Below are positions 1-10,838 of a stretch of DNA of 64,000 bases, piece after piece. This DNA is from CAVTOO01 sp963736355 (GTDB taxonomy: Bacteria; Pseudomonadota; Alphaproteobacteria; Rhizobiales; Xanthobacteraceae): contig CAVTOO010000002.1 in assembly GCA_963736355.1 (NCBI GenBank), forward strand, positions 186,001 through 250,000. Direction: 5' to 3'. The stretch's first letter is position 1; the number at the start of each line of letters is the position of its first letter. Position numbers and translations under genes: made by a program. The notes beneath the pieces were generated by a model that was not told the DNA's origin, searched no databases, and worked only from the letters and a program-made list of their open reading frames with translations.

Positions 1-134
1 TTTTGCAGGCTCTGAGGCCAAGCGGGACCGCGAACGGGAGACTGCCGGTTGCGTGGGGCACTTGGCGCTCCGCAAAATCGGGCTGCCTCAGGACTTTAAT
101 ATTCAACGACGGTTTCGAGTTTCGGGGACGAGAC

Positions 135-3100
135 ATGGCGACGGCAGGTCAAAAGCGCGGTGAAGGCGGAATGCAGACGCAGAACAGCGTGGGCAAACTG
201 ATCGATCCGGGATTTCCGGCCGCGCAGGGCCTTTACGACCCGGCGCTGGAGAAGGATTCCTGCGGCGTCGGCTTCATCGCCGACATCAAGGGCCGCAAGT
301 CGCACAAGATCGTCGATGACGCGCTGACGATCCTGGTCAATTTGGAACACCGCGGCGCCGTGGGCGCAGATCCGCGTGCCGGCGACGGCGCCGGGCATCC
401 TGGTGCAGATCCCGCACGCCTTCTTCCAGCGCAAGGCGACCGAACTCGGCTTCAAGCTGCCGGAGCCCGGCCAGTACGCCGTCGGCTCGCTGTTCATGCC
501 GCGCGACGCGGCGTGGCGGAAGATCATCCAGAGCGTCTACGCCAAGGAAGTGAAGGCCGAAGGCATGACGCTGCTCGGCTGGCGCGACGTGCCGGTCGAC
601 AACTCCTCGCTCGGCGAGACGGTCAAGCCGACCGAGCCCTACCACATGCAGGTCTTCATCGGCCGCGGCACCTCGATCGACTCCGAGGACGAGTTCGAGC
701 GCCGTCTCTATCTGCTGCGCAAGGCGATCTCGCAGGCGATCTATCAGCGCCGCGAGCGCAGCCTCGCCGGCTATTACCCGGTGTCGCTGTCGTGCCGCAC
801 CGTGATCTACAAGGGCATGTTCCTCGCCGATCAGCTCGGCAAGTACTATCCCGACCTGCAGTGAGAAGGATTTCGAGAGCGCGCTGGCCCTGGTGCATCA
901 GCGCTTCTCCACCAACACCTTCCCGACCTGGTCGCTGGCGCATCCCTACCGGATGGTCGCGCATAACGGCGAGATCAACACGCTGCGCGGCAACGTCAAC
1001 TGGATGGCGGCGCGTCAGGCGTCGGTGTCTTCGCCGCTGTTCGGCGACGACATCTCCAAGCTGTTGCCGATTTCCTATGAGGGCCAGTCGGACACGGCCT
1101 GCTTCGACAACGCGCTCGAATTCCTGGTGCAGGGCGGCTACTCGATGTCGCACGCCATGATGATGATGATCCCCGAGGCCTGGGCGGGCAACCCGCTCAT
1201 GGACGAGGAGCGGCGTGCTTTCTACGAATACAACGCCGCGCTGATGGAGCCGTGGGACGGCCCCGCCGCGATCGCCTTCACCGACGGCCGCCAGATCGGC
1301 GCCACGCTCGACCGCAACGGGCTTCGTCCGGCGCGTTACCTCGTCACCAAGGACGACCGCATCGTCATGGCGTCCGAAATGGGCGTGCTGAAGATCCCCG
1401 AGGACCAGATCGTCACCAAGTGGCGCCTGCAGCCGGGCAAGATGCTGCTCGTCGATCTCGCGCAGGGCCGCCTCATTCCCGACGACGAGCTCAAGGCGAC
1501 GCTCGCCAAGAGCCACCCCTACAAGCAGTGGCTGACGCGCACGCAGATCCAGCTTGAGGAATTGCAGGACGCGCCGAACGGCGTGGCCAAGTCGAACCTG
1601 TCGCTGCTCGATCGCCAGCAGGCGTTCGGCTACACCCAGGAAGACATCAAGATCCTGCTGTCGCCGATGGCGGCGACCGGCGAAGAGGCCAACGGCTCCA
1701 TGGGCAACGACGCGCCGATCTCGGCGCTGTCGAGCAAGCCCAAGCAGCTCTTCACCTACTTCAAGCAGAACTTCGCGCAGGTGACGAACCCGCCGATCGA
1801 TCCGATCCGCGAGGAACTCGTCATGAGCCTCGTCTCGATCATCGGACCGCGGCCGAACCTGTTCGACCTCGAGGGCATGGCCAACACCAAGCGCCTCGAA
1901 GTGCGCCAGCCCATCCTGACCGACGGCGATCTTGAGAAGATCCGCTCGATCTCCGACATCGCGGAATCGCATTTCCGTTCGCTGACGCTCGACACCACCG
2001 TCAATGCCGGCCTCGGCGCCGAAGGCATCGAGCAGGCTTTGGACGATCTCTGTGGACGCGCAGAGGCCGCCGTGCGCGACGGCGTCAACATCGTCATCCT
2101 GTCGGACCGCACCGCGGGCCCCGAGCGCATTCCCCTGCCCTCGCTGCTGGCGACGGCGGCCGTGCATCATCATCTGATCCGCGTGGGTCTGCGCACCTCC
2201 GTCGGCCTTGTGGTCGAGTTGGGCGAGCCGCGCGAAGTGCATCACTTCGCCTGCCTGGCCGGTTACGGTGCCGAGGCGATCAACCCCTATCTCGCCTTCG
2301 AGACCATCAAGGCGATGAAGGAGCAGTTGCCCGGCAAGCTCGACGACAAGGAAGTCGTCAAGCGCTACATCAAGTCGATCGGCAAGGGTCTGCTGAAGGT
2401 GATGTCCAAGATGGGCATCTCGACCTACCAGTCCTATTGCGGTGCGCAGATTTTCGACGCCATCGGCCTGAAGAGCGACTTCGTGGCGCGCTACTTCACC
2501 GGCACCGCGACGCGCATCGAAGGCATCGGCCTGGCTGAAATCTCGGAAGAAGCCGTGAACCGCCACCGCGACGCGTTCGGCGATTCCCCGATCTACAAGG
2601 ACGCGCTCGATGTCGGCGGCGACTACGCCGTGCGCATGCGCGGCGAAGCCCATGCATGGACGTCGGAGTCGGTGTCGCTGCTGCAGCACGCCGTGCGCGG
2701 CAACTCGCAGGACCGCTACAAGGCGTTCGCCAAGCAGCTCAACGAACAATCCGAGCGGCTGCTCACCATGCGTGGCCTGTTCCGCGTCAAGAGCGCCGAG
2801 GAAGACAAGCGCAAGCCCGTGCCGATCGACGAGGTCGAGCCGGCCAAGGAGATCGTCAAGCGCTTCTCCACCGGCGCGATGTCGTTCGGCTCGATCTCGC
2901 GCGAGGCGCATACCACGCTCGCGATCGCGATGAACCGTATCGGCGGCAAGTCGAACACCGGCGAAGGCGGCGAGGAATCCGACCGCTTCAAGCCGATGGC
3001 CAACGGCGATTCCATGCGCTCGGCGATCAAGCAGGTCGCCTCGGGCCGCTTCGGCGTGACGACGGAATATCTCGTCAACTCCGACATGATGCAGATCAAG

Positions 3101-4834
3101 ATGGCGCAGGGCGCCAAGCCCGGCGAAGGCGGCCAATTGCCCGGCCACAAGATCGACCAGGTCATCGCGCGCGTGCGTCACTCGACGCCGGGTGTGACGC
3201 TGGTGTCGCCGCCGCCGCATCATGACATCTACTCGATCGAGGATCTGGCGCAGCTCATCTACGACCTGAAGAACGTCAACCCGGACGGCGACGTCTCGGT
3301 CAAGCTCGTCTCCGAAATCGGCGTCGGCACGGTTGCCGCCGGTGTCGCCAAGGCGCGCGCCGACCACGTCACCATCGCAGGCTTCGAGGGCGGCACGGGC
3401 GCGAGCCCGCTGACCTCGATCAAGCATGCCGGCAGCCCGTGGGAAATCGGCCTCGCCGAGACGCACCAGACGCTCGTCGCCAACCGCCTGCGCAGCCGCA
3501 TCGCGGTGCAGGTCGACGGCGGCATCCGCACCGGACGCGACGTGATTGTCGGCGCCCTGCTCGGCGCCGACGAGTTCGGCTTCGCCACCGCGCCGCTGAT
3601 CGCAGCCGGTTGCATCATGATGCGCAAGTGCCATCTCAACACCTGCCCGGTCGGCGTCGCGACGCAGGACCCGATGCTGCGCAAGCGCTTCGTCGGCACG
3701 CCCGAACACGTCATCAACTACTTCTTCTTCGTCGCCGAGGAAGTCCGCGAATTGATGGCGGCGATGGGCTACCGCTCCTTCGACGAGATGGTCGGCCAGT
3801 CGCAGATGCTCGACCAGCAGAAGCTGATCGCGCACTACAAGGGCAAGGGCCTCGATTTCTCCAAGCTGTTCTTCAAGCCGAAGACGGCGAAGGGCGTGAA
3901 GATCCATCACACCGAGTCGCAGAACCATCATCTCGAGAAGGTGCTGGACCGCCGGCTGATCGCCGCCGCCCAGGGCGCGCTCGACAAGGGCACGCCGGTG
4001 AAGATCGAAACCGAGATCAACAGCGTCGACCGCTCTGCCGGCGCGATGCTGTCGGGCGCGGTCGCCAAGGTTTATGGCGCCGAGGGCCTGCCGCACGACA
4101 CGATTCAGGTCAGCCTCAAGGGCACGGCCGGTCAGGCGTTCGGCGCCTGGCTCGCGCGCGGCGTGAGCTTCGAACTCGAAGGCGAAGGCAACGACTATGT
4201 CGGCAAGGGCCTCTCAGGCGGCCGCATCGTCATCAAGCCGCCGGCGAATTCGGGCATCGTGCCGGAAGAGTCGATCATCGTCGGCAACACGGTGCTGTAC
4301 GGCGCGACCGAAGGCGAAGCCTATTTCCGCGGCGTCGCCGGCGAGCGCTTCGCCGTGCGCAACTCCGGCGCCATCGCGGTTGTCGAGGGCGCGGGCGATC
4401 ACTGCTGCGAATACATGACCGGCGGCATCGTCGTCGTGCTCGGCCGCACCGGACGCAACTTCGCAGCCGGCATGTCCGGCGGCATCGCCTATGTGCTGGA
4501 CGAAGACGGCAGTTTCGAGAAGCGCTGCAACATGGCGATGGTCGAGCTGGAGCCGGTGCTGAGCGAACAGCAGGCGGCCGATGGTGAGTTCGATCACCTC
4601 ACCGATCTCGAAACGCATGGCCGCGTCGACGTCATGGAAAACATGTCGTCCTTCGATATCGAGCGTCTTCACATCCTGATCTCGCGCCACGCGCGCCTGA
4701 CAGGATCGAAGCGCGCGAAGGATATTCTCGCAAACTGGAAGAGCTGGTGCCCGAAATTCCGCAAGGTGATGCCGGTGGAATATCGCCGCGCGCTCGCCGA
4801 CATGGCGAAGGCATCGTTGCAGGCAGCGGAGTAA
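135..4834 (+). CDS. gltB: Glutamate synthase (NADPH) large subunit, two frameshifts
   Basis: Large subunit of glutamate synthase: it hydrolyses glutamine and passes ammonia to 2-oxoglutarate, with GltD supplying electrons. The class II amidotransferase domain begins at the KDSCGVGF motif, whose Cys becomes the N-terminal nucleophile after propeptide removal. The central and FMN/Fe-S synthase domains (CHLNTCPVGVATQ, near 3630-3665) and the C-terminal GXGXG-rich beta-helix follow. The reading frame changes near 396 (an extra C within GDGAGILVQ) and near 861 (an extra base before SEKDFESALALVHQ). Both are +1 insertions and the protein is otherwise intact at about 1565 residues, normal for the family. 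ATG 135 is taken as the start; ATG 171, preceded by a GAAGGCGGA stretch, is the alternative. gltD follows 36 bases downstream. Confidence 0.95.
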
Positions 4835-4870
4835 GGCCCTCAAGGGGTCTACGGGTTACGGGGTAATACG

Positions 4871-6289
4871 ATGGGCAAGGTTACAGGTTTTCTTGAGTTC
4901 GAGCGCACCGACCGCACTTACGCGCCGGTCGCCGATCGCGTCACGAATTATCGCGAATTCGTCGTTCCGCTCGGCGAAGAGAAAACGCGCGAGCAGGCGT
5001 CGCGCTGCATGGATTGCGGCATTCCCTATTGTCACACCGGCTGCCCGGTGAACAACCAGATCCCCGACTGGAACGATCTGGTCTATCGCGGCAACTGGGA
5101 AGAGGCCGCGCGCAATCTGCACTCGACCAACAATTTCCCGGAATTCACCGGTCGCGTCTGCCCCGCGCCGTGCGAAGCGTCGTGCACGCTGAACCTCACC
5201 GACACGCCGGTCACCATCAAGACCATCGAATGCGCCATCGTCGATCGCGCCTTCGAGAACGGCTGGGTGCGCCCGGAGCCGGCCGCTGTTAAGACCGGCA
5301 AGAAGGTCGCCGTGATCGGCTCGGGCCCGGCGGGCCTCGCCGCCGCGCAGCAGCTCGCGCGCGCCGGCCATGATGTGCATGTGTTCGAGAAATGGGCGAA
5401 GGCCGGCGGATTGCTCCGCTACGGCATCCCCGACTTCAAGATGGAAAAGCCGCTGATCGACCGCCGCGTCGCGCAGATGGAAGCCGAAGGCGTCACGTTC
5501 CACTACGGCGTCAATGTCGGCGTCGATGTCAGCGCGCAGGATCTCGCCGCGCAGTATGACGCCGTGGCGCTGACCGGCGGCGCGGAAAACCCGCGCGACC
5601 TGCCGATCCCCGGCCGCGACCTCGACGGCATTCACTTCGCCATGGATTTCCTGCCGCAGCAGAACCGCCGCGTCTCCGGCGAAGCGCCGCTGAAGTCCAA
5701 GGACATCCTCGCCTCCAGCAAGCATGTCGTCGTCATCGGCGGCGGCGATACGGGAAGCGACTGCATCGGCACCTCGGTGCGTCAGGGCGCAATCGAGGTC
5801 ATCCAGCTCGAAATCATGCCGCAGCCGCCGGCGCACGAAAACAAGATGATGACCTGGCCGAACTGGCCGCTCAAGATGCGGACCTCGTCGAGCCACCAGG
5901 AAGGCGCCAAGCGCGAATTCGCGGTGACGACGATGAAGTTCAACGGCGCCAACGGCCGGGTCAAGTCGCTGACCTGCGCCAAGGTCGACGACAAGATGCA
6001 GCCCGTCGTCGGTTCCGAGTTCGACATCCGCGCCGATCTCGTGCTGCTGGCGATGGGCTTCGTCTCGCCGCTGCATGAGGGTCTTCTGAAGTCGCTCGAC
6101 GTCGCGCTCGATCCGCGCGGCAATGTCGCCGCCAACGTCGTCGATTATCAGTCGTCGCAGCGCAAGATTTTCGCGGCCGGCGATATGCGTCGCGGCCAGT
6201 CGCTCGTCGTCTGGGCGATCCGCGAAGGCCGCCAGTGCGCGCGTGCAATCGATCAGTTCCTGATGGGATCGACCAACCTGCCGCGCTGA
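4871..6289 (+). CDS. gltD: Glutamate synthase small subunit
   Basis: Small (beta) subunit of glutamate synthase, 472 residues, intact. It oxidises NADPH on FAD and sends electrons through Fe-S clusters to GltB. The N-terminal region carries the Cys-rich cluster motifs (CMDCGIPYCHTGCPV, then GRVCPAPCEASC). The FAD-binding GSGPAGLAAAQQ loop lies near residues 150-160 and the second dinucleotide site VVIGGGDTGSDC near residue 290. Length and order match the family. It lies 36 bases after gltB and is almost certainly in the same operon. A palindromic repeat that could end the transcript follows at once. Confidence 0.97.
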   Translation: MGKVTGFLEFERTDRTYAPVADRVTNYREFVVPLGEEKTREQASRCMDCGIPYCHTGCPVNNQIPDWNDLVYRGNWEEAARNLHSTNNFPEFTGRVCPAPCEASCTLNLTDTPVTIKTIECAIVDRAFENGWVRPEPAAVKTGKKVAVIGSGPAGLAAAQQLARAGHDVHVFEKWAKAGGLLRYGIPDFKMEKPLIDRRVAQMEAEGVTFHYGVNVGVDVSAQDLAAQYDAVALTGGAENPRDLPIPGRDLDGIHFAMDFLPQQNRRVSGEAPLKSKDILASSKHVVVIGGGDTGSDCIGTSVRQGAIEVIQLEIMPQPPAHENKMMTWPNWPLKMRTSSSHQEGAKREFAVTTMKFNGANGRVKSLTCAKVDDKMQPVVGSEFDIRADLVLLAMGFVSPLHEGLLKSLDVALDPRGNVAANVVDYQSSQRKIFAAGDMRRGQSLVVWAIREGRQCARAIDQFLMGSTNLPR

Positions 6290-6302
6290 TCCAAAACTCG
6301 GC

Positions 6303-6385
6303 GTCATGCCCGGACTTGATCCGGGCATCCATCTTTCTGCGGAAAATCAGAGTTGGATTGCCGGGTCAAGCCCGGCAATGACGAC
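6303..6385. repeat. Dispersed palindromic repeat, family C (two hairpins)
   Basis: Two adjacent hairpins: TGCCCGGACTTGATCCGGGCA, shortened here to its arms GCCCGGA/TCCGGGC, then GCCGGG...CCCGGC, ending in AATGACGAC. Related copies occur at 33551-33585 and 58027-58112, always between genes. Here it lies between the convergent ends of gltD and the DUF459 gene and may act as a bidirectional terminator. Confidence 0.8.
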
Positions 6386-6391
6386 TACGCG

Positions 6392-8068
6392 TCAGCGCCA
6401 GCCGAACCAGTTGCGCGCGGGCGCCTGAGCCGAAGGACCGACCGGGGCCGGCGGACGCGGCGCACCGTCATTGACCGACGGACGGCGCGGCTGCTGCGCA
6501 CGCGGCTGCGATGGCTGGCCGGGTTGCAACGGCTGTGCGGCGGCATCTGGTCGCTGCGCCGCCGGACGCGCACGCTGCGGAGCGACGGGAACTGCGGGAG
6601 CGGCCGGCGCGGTGGCAACGGCCGGTGTCGGCGCGGGAGTTTGTGACGGCGACGGCGCGGCGAGGATCGATTCCGGCGCCGGAATACCGACATCGCGGCG
6701 CGGCCATGCGAAATCATCGGCGCGGCCGGACGGCGGCGCCAGCGGCTCGCCCTTGACGAGCGTACGCGCGGCCAGCGCATCGACATTGGCCGGACGGGAA
6801 CCTGCACCGCCGAGCAATTCGGTGGTGCCGACCGAAGACGCCGTCAGCGGTACGATCGGACCGGCGAGCGGGCGCGGACCGGGGCGACCGGAGAGATCCG
6901 GCTGGCCCGGATCGCTCGGCAAGGCCACAGGCATCGCGCGGTTCAGCACGAGACGCGAGAGTTCGCGCTCGGCGTAGTGGGCGAGTTTGCGCGCGCCGGC
7001 CTTGGTGAAATAGACATTGTCGCCGGAACGCAGGCGGCGGGTCTGACCGTCGACGTCCGGGCCGCTCGACAGGAACACGCCGCGTTCATCGACGAAGCCG
7101 TCCCACACATCGACATAGGTGATGCCGGCTTTGCTCGCCTCCTCGCGATAGAGCGAGTTGAGCAGCAGCACATCCGACATCGCGCGCTGGCCGCGCACCG
7201 CAGGCAGGCCGACCCACAGCACCGGCACGCCCTTCATGCGCGCCACTGCGATCATGTCGGCGATCTTCTTTTTGTAAAGCTCCACCCATTTTTCAGAACG
7301 GAACTCGTGCATGCCGCCCGCACCCTTTGTGGTGCGCTCAGGCGCGATGATCGAAGGCTGCTCGTCCTCGTCGTCCGGCGATTTGGCGGCCTCGGCGGTT
7401 TGCTCCTCGCTCGACTCCGGCTTTGCGGTGTCGGGCTTCGCAGCCTCCTGCCCCGCGGCAGGCTTGTTGGCGTCCGGCTTGCTCGCATCGGGTTTCGCGC
7501 CCTTGGCAGCCGGCACCGGCGCGACGGGCTCGCGGATCGCCTGACGATCGTTGAGGCCGAGCATGATGAGAACAGCCGACGGTTTCTCGTTAGCGAGAAT
7601 GTCCTTCGCGGCTGCGACCCAATCTTCGGGCGCGCCACGCGGCTGATAGCGGATCAGGCCCGAAATAGTGCGGTGTTTGCGGACGACACCGAGATCCTGT
7701 GTTTCGGCATACGCATCTTCGAGACCATAGGCGAGCCAGTCGGCCATCGCATCACCGAGCACCACGATGTGGCGCTCGGGCTGGGTCTCGAGTTTCTTCG
7801 CTGCAGGCGCGCGCGAGAAATCGGCCGGACGATCCGGCGCGGGCCCAGGCGCCGGTTGTCCGCCGAAGAGTGGCGCCATCGGCCGCTGGAACGGGGCGAA
7901 GAAGGGGAAGAATCCGCCGCCGCGCTGGGGCGGCGGGGGCGGCGGCTGACGGCCGCCATAATAGTATTGCGCCTGCGCGAAGCCTGCGCCGAGCACGGCC
8001 ATCGACAACACCGCGACCACGAGCGGTCCGGCTTTTTTTAGTGTCGTCAAAGTGGTGCGCTTCGGCAT
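6392..8068 (-). CDS. DUF459 / SGNH-fold secreted protein, probably inactive as a hydrolase
   Basis: Exported protein of about 558 residues in the DUF459 branch of the SGNH hydrolase superfamily. An N-terminal hydrophobic segment (LVVAVLSMAVLGAGFAQA) is a signal peptide. A Pro/Gly-rich stretch, the SGNH-like domain and a long Ala/Pro/Gln-rich low-complexity C-terminal tail of about 150 residues follow. The SGNH block III motif GLND is present. The block I Ser is replaced (VVLGDAMADW instead of GDS), and the block V DxxH reads GDNVYFTKAG, so the His is Tyr. Two of the triad residues therefore appear lost. ATG 8068 (MPKRTT) is preferred to the TTG two codons upstream. A role in the envelope is inferred from the export signal only. 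Confidence 0.8.
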   Translation of the reverse strand: MPKRTTLTTLKKAGPLVVAVLSMAVLGAGFAQAQYYYGGRQPPPPPPQRGGGFFPFFAPFQRPMAPLFGGQPAPGPAPDRPADFSRAPAAKKLETQPERHIVVLGDAMADWLAYGLEDAYAETQDLGVVRKHRTISGLIRYQPRGAPEDWVAAAKDILANEKPSAVLIMLGLNDRQAIREPVAPVPAAKGAKPDASKPDANKPAAGQEAAKPDTAKPESSEEQTAEAAKSPDDEDEQPSIIAPERTTKGAGGMHEFRSEKWVELYKKKIADMIAVARMKGVPVLWVGLPAVRGQRAMSDVLLLNSLYREEASKAGITYVDVWDGFVDERGVFLSSGPDVDGQTRRLRSGDNVYFTKAGARKLAHYAERELSRLVLNRAMPVALPSDPGQPDLSGRPGPRPLAGPIVPLTASSVGTTELLGGAGSRPANVDALAARTLVKGEPLAPPSGRADDFAWPRRDVGIPAPESILAAPSPSQTPAPTPAVATAPAAPAVPVAPQRARPAAQRPDAAAQPLQPGQPSQPRAQQPRRPSVNDGAPRPPAPVGPSAQAPARNWFGWR

Positions 8069-8230
8069 GCCCAAAGGTCTGCGAATGGTTGCGTGGCTGA
8101 AGCCATAAACGTGCGTCGGCCGATCCCCGTCAAGAGCCTCACAAACGTGTCAACTTGAAGATAGGGCCTAATCTCGCCGCCGCCGCTTCCGGCCGCCTTT
8201 TCGAGGTCGTTTTGTCCCGTTTTGGGTCTT

Positions 8231-9647
8231 TTAGCGGGCCCGCAGCCGGTCCAGCAGCTCGGCAGAGGCAAAGCCGTCCGCAGCCGTGCCGACCGATGCC
8301 TGGAAACTGCGCACGGCCGCGCGGGTCTTGCCGCCGAGCTGGCCGTCGGGTGTGCCGATATCGAATCCGCGCCGCGCGAGCAGTTCCTGGAGTTCCAATC
8401 GTTCGGCGCGGGTCAGCACGCGCTCATGGCGCGGCCAGGCTTGCACCATCGGCGCACCGCCGCGCAGCCGGTCGGCGAAATGACCGATGGCAAGCGCGTA
8501 AGCCTCGGCCGGATTGTAGCGCAGGATCACGCGGAAATTATGCAGCATGAGGAACGCCGGGCCCTGCGCGCCGGCCGGCGCGAGCAGCCACGCCTGATCG
8601 CTGTTGCGCGGAAAAGCCTGTCCGGTCGGGCGGCGAACACCAAGACGCTCCCACTGCGCCAGTGACATTTGCTTGGCGCGATCCGCCAGCATGAAATCGA
8701 AACCGCGCGGCACGGCGACCTCATAGCCCCAGGTCTCGCCGGGCTTCCAGCCATTGCGCTTGAGCATGTTGGCGGTCGAGGCAAGCATGTCCGGGACCGA
8801 ACTGACCATGTCGCGACGGCCGTCGCTGTCGAAATCGAGCGCAAAGCGCTTGTACGTCGACGGCATGAATTGCGACGGCCCGAACGCGCCGGCCCATGAA
8901 CCCTTCAACTGCTCCGGACGCAGATCGCCGCGATGCAGAAGATCCAGTGCGGACAGAAACTCGTCCTTGAAATAGGCCTGACGGCGGCCGACGCAGGCCA
9001 ATGTCGCGGTCGAGCGCAGCACGCTGCGGTCGCCGCCTTGCGTCGAGTAGTTGAACTCCACACCCCAGATCGAGGCGAGGATATGCCGGTCGACGCCATA
9101 GGCCTGTTCGACCGCATCGAAGGTCGCGCGATACTGCGTCAGGATATCGCGGCCCTTCTGCATGCGCGTGTCGTTCACCAGCACATCGAGATAGTCCCAG
9201 ACCGCCTTGGTGAATTCAGGCTGCGCATCCATCAGGTCCATGAGCCGCAGATCCGGCGTCAGGTCGGCCGTGAAACGCTGGAAGCTTGCCGCCGTGATAT
9301 TGCGGCGGGCCGCATCGGGCCACATCGCCGCCACGCAATTCGGAAAGTTTGCCGCCGCCTGGCGGACCTGCTGCGCGGTCATCAGCGGATGACCTGAGCG
9401 CGCCGTCCTCGCCGCTCCATTCCGGCACCGGCTGGGAGATTCCGGGCAGCGTGAATTGCGAAGTGCGCTTCTGCGCGGGCTTCGGGACCGCATTGGGAAT
9501 TGGCCTTGGGATCGAACCGGTCGTGACGGGCGCCGACATACGGCGGGCGGCATCCGGCGTCAGTACCAACGGACCTCCGCCGCCGGCACCTTGAGCCAAC
9601 GCCACTCCCGGCGCCAGAAACGCCAACGCAATCACGACAAGATGCAC
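8231..9647 (-). CDS. MltB-type lytic murein transglycosylase, one frameshift
   Basis: Periplasmic lytic transglycosylase cleaving the MurNAc-GlcNAc bond of peptidoglycan. A GTG start at 9647, preceded by AGAGGGA, opens a signal peptide (VHLVVIALAFLAPGVALAQ). The SLT_2/MltB domain contains the catalytic-Glu motif ASIWGVEFNYS and the GAFGPSQFMPSTY loop. A C-terminal peptidoglycan-binding domain (LQELLARRGFDIGTPDGQLG) ends the protein. The signal-peptide frame and the catalytic frame are joined by a +1 insertion near 9397, just before SGHPLMTAQQVRQAA. Corrected length is about 471 residues. It is divergent from galU, with a roughly 200-base shared upstream region. Confidence 0.88.
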
Positions 9648-9854
9648 GGTCTTTTCCCTCTGGCCGCCCCGGCGGCTCCTCGCTTCTCTCAAACCTATGG
9701 GGCCAGTTTGCGGTTTCCATAGTCTTAACGCCGCACCGTTTTCAAAAAACTCGGCCTGCGTTCCCTCAGTTCAGCCAATATTATCGGCTTTGGGTGTATC
9801 GCAGACGGCGAAAAGCCGTTGTCCTTGAAACCGCTCGCCTGAAAAGACTGCCTG

Positions 9855-10733
9855 ATGAAAATCCGCAAAGCTGTATTCCCGGTCGCCGGTCTCGGCACCC
9901 GCTTCCTGCCCGCGACCAAAGCCATGCCCAAGGAAATGCTGACCGTGGTCGACCGGCCGCTGATCCAGCACGTCGTGGACGAAGCGCTGGAAGCCGGGAT
10001 CGAGCATCTCGTGTTCGTCACCGGGCGCAACAAGGGCGTCATCGAGGATCATTTCGACCGTCCCTACGAGCTTGAGGACACGCTGCGCGGCCGCGCCAAG
10101 ACCATGGAAATGGAACTGCTCGAGCGCGACCAGCCGGAAGCCGGCGCGACATCGTTCACGCGCCAGCAACAGCCGCTCGGTCTCGGTCACGCGGTGTGGT
10201 GCGCGCGCGAAATCGTCGGCAATGAGCCCTTCGCGGTGCTGCTGCCGGACGTGCTGGTCAAGAACAAGCCGAGCGGCCTGAAGCAGATGATCGACGCGGC
10301 CAATGCCGCAGGCGCCGACAAGGCGAACATCATCGCCGTCGAGGAAGTGCCGATGGAGAGCGTCCACATGTACGGCGTTGTCGGGGTCGGCGCGCAAAAG
10401 GGCGACCTGTTCGAACTCGCGGGCATGGTGGAGAAGCCGAAGCGCGAGGTCGCGCCGTCCAATCTCTCCATCACCGGCCGCTATATCCTGCAGCCGGAAA
10501 TCTTCAAGGTGCTCGAAACCCAGGAGCGCGGTGCGGGCGGGGAAATCCAGCTCACCGACGCCATGCTGGGACTGGCCAAATCTCAGGCCTTCTACGGCTT
10601 CAAATTCAAGGGCAAGAGCTACGACTGCGGCTCGAAGTCCGGCTTCCTCGCCGCCAACATCGCCTATGCGATGGACCGACCCGAACTCGCCGACGAGCTG
10701 CGCGCGGAAATGGCGAAGTATTTGAAGAAGTAG
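9855..10733 (+). CDS. galU: UTP--glucose-1-phosphate uridylyltransferase
   Basis: Makes UDP-glucose from UTP and glucose-1-phosphate, the precursor of exopolysaccharide, lipopolysaccharide and glucan glycosyl units. 292 residues, intact, normal length. The nucleotidyltransferase signature AGLGTRFLPATKAMPKEML lies at residues 11-29, with the catalytic-site region FAVLLPDVLV near 130 and VEKPKREVAPSN near 190. It is a single gene between a divergent lytic transglycosylase and a convergent porin gene. A repeat at its 3' end may serve as terminator. Confidence 0.96.
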   Translation: MKIRKAVFPVAGLGTRFLPATKAMPKEMLTVVDRPLIQHVVDEALEAGIEHLVFVTGRNKGVIEDHFDRPYELEDTLRGRAKTMEMELLERDQPEAGATSFTRQQQPLGLGHAVWCAREIVGNEPFAVLLPDVLVKNKPSGLKQMIDAANAAGADKANIIAVEEVPMESVHMYGVVGVGAQKGDLFELAGMVEKPKREVAPSNLSITGRYILQPEIFKVLETQERGAGGEIQLTDAMLGLAKSQAFYGFKFKGKSYDCGSKSGFLAANIAYAMDRPELADELRAEMAKYLKK

Positions 10734-10746
10734 ATCCGGCGCTGAT

Positions 10747-10835
10747 CCTCATGGTGAGGAGCCGCGCAGCGGCGTCTCGAACCATGAGGCCTCATCCTTC
10801 GAGACGCGGTGTGCCACCGCTCCTCAGGATGAGGA
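10747..10835. repeat. Dispersed repeat, family D (paired CCTCAT...ATGAGG hairpins)
   Basis: Two tandem imperfect hairpins: CCTCATGGTGAGGAG...CTCGAACCATGAGG, then CCTCATCCTTCGAGACGC...GCTCCTCAGGATGAGG. Further copies occur at 33658-33702 (one hairpin) and 48974-49078 (both, in the opposite order). It lies between convergent galU and the porin gene. Confidence 0.85.
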
Positions 10836-10838
10836 TCG

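Noticed and set aside
656..4096. 1146-codon open frame on the minus strand over gltB
   Set aside because: It is antisense to a fully recognisable gltB, has biased composition (Arg, His, Asp, Val) typical of GC-rich shadow frames, and has no domain.
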